From Bigelowiella natans CCMP2755 (Eukaryota; Cercozoa; Chlorarachniophyceae): a stretch of 64,000 nt of DNA. A program made the position numbers and the translations under genes. The notes under the pieces are model-generated. The model was not told where the DNA came from and did not search any database. It saw only the letters and a list, made by a program, of their open reading frames with translations. Of this stretch, positions 61,216 to 64,000 are shown piece by piece. The stretch spans positions 1-64,000 of the forward strand of contig ADNK01003173.1 of NCBI GenBank assembly GCA_000320545.1, given 5' to 3'. Within the stretch, counting starts at the first letter, position 1. Every line of letters begins with the position of its first letter.

Positions 61216-63430
61216 TCATTTGCCCTTGTCCTCCAATCTACTACCGTGACTGTTCCCCTTTTTCATAGGAGGAGGTTGTCGAATACTCTTCGTGTAATGA
61301 TTACTATTAGAAGAGCTGTGCGAGCCTGGTATATACGTGGAAGTCGGCAGGGGCTGTGGTGAGTGCTGCACTTGTGGATGAAGACCTCTCTGCTGATAAC
61401 TTGCACCTACATTAGGTGAAACCCTAAATCTACTGTTGACTGAGACCGGTTCAACATTTCGAAGCAGCGTTGGTGGTTGCTGTCGTATGATTCTCCCCTG
61501 GGGTGGCTGGATTCCACTGCCACTGTTGCTGCTTGCTTGACCCTGCACTTTCTGTAATCCCCTATATGGACCCTGAAGACACCGAATGATTAGGCAACAA
61601 AATTATAGAAATCCGAATGTTAATCAATTGAACAATGAATAAACTAGACATGTAAAGGCGGTAAAGGAAACGAGCTTGGCTTTTCAAGGGGCATTTTAAT
61701 TTTTTCCAATCACTATTTTTTATACTCGTACCATTCCTGGGTTGAGAGGCAACTGGTTGGGATGCTGTTGCTGTGGAAGTGGTTGCCGTATCCTCCCTTC
61801 TCCCAGGTTGCTGCCGTACAGTTTATAGGCTGGGTATCCACCATGCAAATGCATTTGTGCTTCAATTCCGCCAACAGGGATCGTCTGAGATTGAGAGTGG
61901 TTCGGGGGTTGGCCATAGTATCTGATACCTTCTACATATGACGGGCCTCTTCCGTAAGGGGCTCGCATATACTGCGGTTGCTGTGCAAACATGTAGGACA
62001 CATTAGTTGCACAAATAGGAAAAAGCGTCCAATGTAGCTTCATCGATCCACTAACAGGATATTACGATGGCGCATTCCAATAAAATTGTATCACAAATGT
62101 AAATGCTTAGTTGTTAATTTAAGTTGGAACATCTTTTCCTACCTCGAATCGCCTCTCCATAGCAATCAGGCTTTCATTACTTTTGGCTTCTCTATGCATA
62201 CCCATTTGGTAACCGAGATTGGAAATATACGACGGATGCACACCTCCGTGTCGCACACCTCCGTGTTGGCGACTATGCAAAACAAATTGTTCCCAGTCAA
62301 TGTGCATGAACGTACGAGTGAAGATTATCATAAAAGCACAACTACACAACGAAGTACCGAGCCATCTCGCCGCCAAACCTCTCGTATGATGTTGGATCTA
62401 AGTGCTGCAGCCTTCCTCTGACAGTGAAAATAATGAGATTAGAGTCGACTACATTTATCAATTAGTTTCATTACCCTTGAGGCAAGTGATAGCTGTACTT
62501 CGGGTCATGCACTGGGAGTGCTGGTATTTGATGATGATACTGAGGTAGGTAGCCGCCGGGATACTGTAAAGAGGAAACAGGTGATTTGCAGTAAACGCAC
62601 AAAACCATCAAAAAGGCCTTCCAAATCGTATGCAATTTTCATACCTGATCTATCAGTTCCGGTTGATATGTCTTTAGCACTTGGTATCTCTATAATACAG
62701 TGCATTAGTTGCATAATCATAAAGTTGGGAAGTTCTTTTTCGGAGTTACCCGGGGGCCTAGCGGACCACCCATCATAGAACTCTGCATTTTCTTCCGCGA
62801 ATCCAGTTTCTCCTTATACATTCTTTTCTCTTTTTCGTATCTGGTCTTATCATACTCTGCAAGCTGGACGTATGGCTGAATAACACGGCATCTCAGTCTA
62901 ACACTGAATATCAATTTATGATGAAATAGCACCTGCTTCTCGTCCTTGCTCATGCCTCGCCAAGTTTTTCCAATCTTTTTTGCCATCTCCCGGAAATCAA
63001 GCTGATATACGGAAATTATCTACGTGTCAGATTAATTACGTCACAAAAAAATTTCTGGTTTTACACCTCTGAATCGCTAGGGCTCATCTCAGAGCGTTGC
63101 TTCACAACAAAAAATAGGTATGCTGACAGTGGATTTTTTGGTGCATCTGGATCTTTCGTTTTCTTCCGCTTCTTTTTTGTGCCAGATCCTACCGATTATC
63201 AAGTTTGTGAAAGGAGGGACACTCGCTTTCTGTATATAACTTTAGTAACCTCGTGAATCGTTGCTACTTTTCGGTGGCTGTTTTCTGACTTTTGATTTTG
63301 TGGCCTCAGGCTCAGGAACCGGGCTCCCTGCATGTGCAGGAGTAACAGATGCCTTTCCCAAAGACTCTTTCCCCTTTGTAGTAGGTTCGGTGGACGGGTT
63401 GCTTCCCTCTGCGGGAGGCGGCGATAGCAT
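61216..63430 (-). CDS. HMG-box protein with long Gln/Pro/Tyr-rich tail
   Basis: Chromatin or transcription-associated DNA-binding protein. Ten exons in phase: 63430-63250, 63188-63067, 63001-62933, 62875-62750, 62689-62645, 62563-62475, 62417-62379, 62272-62143, 61980-61732, 61572-61216. A Pro/Thr-rich leader and a basic stretch (TKKKRKKTKDPDAP) precede a single HMG box: KNPLSAYLFFVVKQRSEM, FREMAKKIGKTWRGMSKDEK, and ERKMY-like YDKTRYEKEKRMYKEKL. The next 250 or so residues are rich in Gln, Pro, Tyr and His (YPGGYLPQYHHQIPALP; RQPLPQQQHPNQLPLNP), a low-complexity tail. It contains a short tandem repeat HGGVRHGGV. The Met at 63430 is the first in frame; a spliced upstream exon is possible. Confidence 0.9.
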
Positions 63431-64000
63431 TGCCGTGGAGCTAATGATGAGTGGAGGGGACTACAATTGTGGCTCTGATTTTAGGGCGGAACGAGGCAAG
63501 ACGCTCACATAAAAGCCAAATGATAGGTCGGAATGCAGGGGGATATTTAAAAAAAAATGATAACTTTTCTGTTTTCATGCATGAATACTAAAATTCTCCT
63601 TTTCTTCATGTAGAACTGCATCTTAAATAAATAGTGGAAGATGCGACCTTAAACAAGATGAGGACTCTTCTAAATCAGTTCCGAATTTAATTTGAGAGTG
63701 TTTCGTGAAAGATGCATTCATTACGGTTAGAAATCTCCTCAATTTCTATGGATTTCTTCTTATGTCTAGGTGAATTATCTATAAATGAACAAATTAATAT
63801 ACAATTAAAGCTGCCTCAACGCTTAGGATTGGTGGGTACTTCTTAAAATCACACAAAAATCACACACATATAACGAACATATAACGAGGCTTTTCCAGAC
63901 GTTTTCAATTTCGTAATCCGTCAATTCCGGGGGCAGATTTGGATGGCGCCTCAGTATCCACACAAAATGGTCTATGCGACAAGATAAATTTGCTTCTTCC
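63431..64000. other. Region upstream of the HMG-box gene
   Basis: AT-rich, with no coding sequence that I can support up to the window end. Confidence 0.45.

Overview
This is a nuclear genome segment from a eukaryotic alga. Almost every gene is split by GT-AG introns, up to about 19 exons, many of them 30-120 bases long. Introns are packed with microsatellites and poly-G/poly-C tracts. Two plastid-type genes show that the organism is photosynthetic: a lumenal CYP37/CYP38-type cyclophilin and a cytochrome c6A. Both begin with an ER-type signal peptide followed by a basic, Ser/Ala-rich stretch, the bipartite targeting expected of a secondary (complex) plastid. Cytochrome c6A is best known from green algae and plants, so a secondary alga with a green plastid (chlorarachniophyte-like) is my best guess. 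That is inference, and no marker gene here settles it.

Layout from left to right: an SLC27-type acyl-CoA synthetase (-, cut by the left edge) head-to-head with a 4-coumarate:CoA-ligase-like enzyme (+); the CYP37/38-like cyclophilin (-); a complete 5.7-kb Ty3/gypsy-like LTR element; a small cytochrome b5 (-); an ABCG half-transporter with an apparent one-base frameshift (+); an amino-acid transporter (-) divergent from a staphylococcal-nuclease-like protein (+); a tyrosine-kinase-like kinase fused to a multi-pass membrane region (-), with its 5' end partly duplicated upstream; cytochrome c6A (+); proteasome subunit alpha type-3 (-); an organellar uS8 ribosomal protein (+); a type-I-like MADS-box factor (-); an orphan secreted protein (+); a 16-exon cysteine synthase (-); a poly(ADP-ribose) glycohydrolase (-); a tail-anchored TPR protein (-); a second, 3'-truncated copy of the same retroelement; and an HMG-box protein with a long Gln/Pro/Tyr-rich tail (-).

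There is no operon logic. Recurring themes are divergent gene pairs and a distinctive intergenic sequence type rich in TGCA, CATG and CTAG words. Both retroelement copies lie inside that sequence type. Exon boundaries were worked out by hand from homology, splice dinucleotides and reading-phase continuity. Where phase closes exactly the boundaries are reliable; exons marked provisional are not. The points most worth checking are the kinase-membrane architecture, the c6A loop with bipartite targeting, two non-canonical GC-AG introns, and the truncated retroelement flanked by an apparent 4-bp target duplication.
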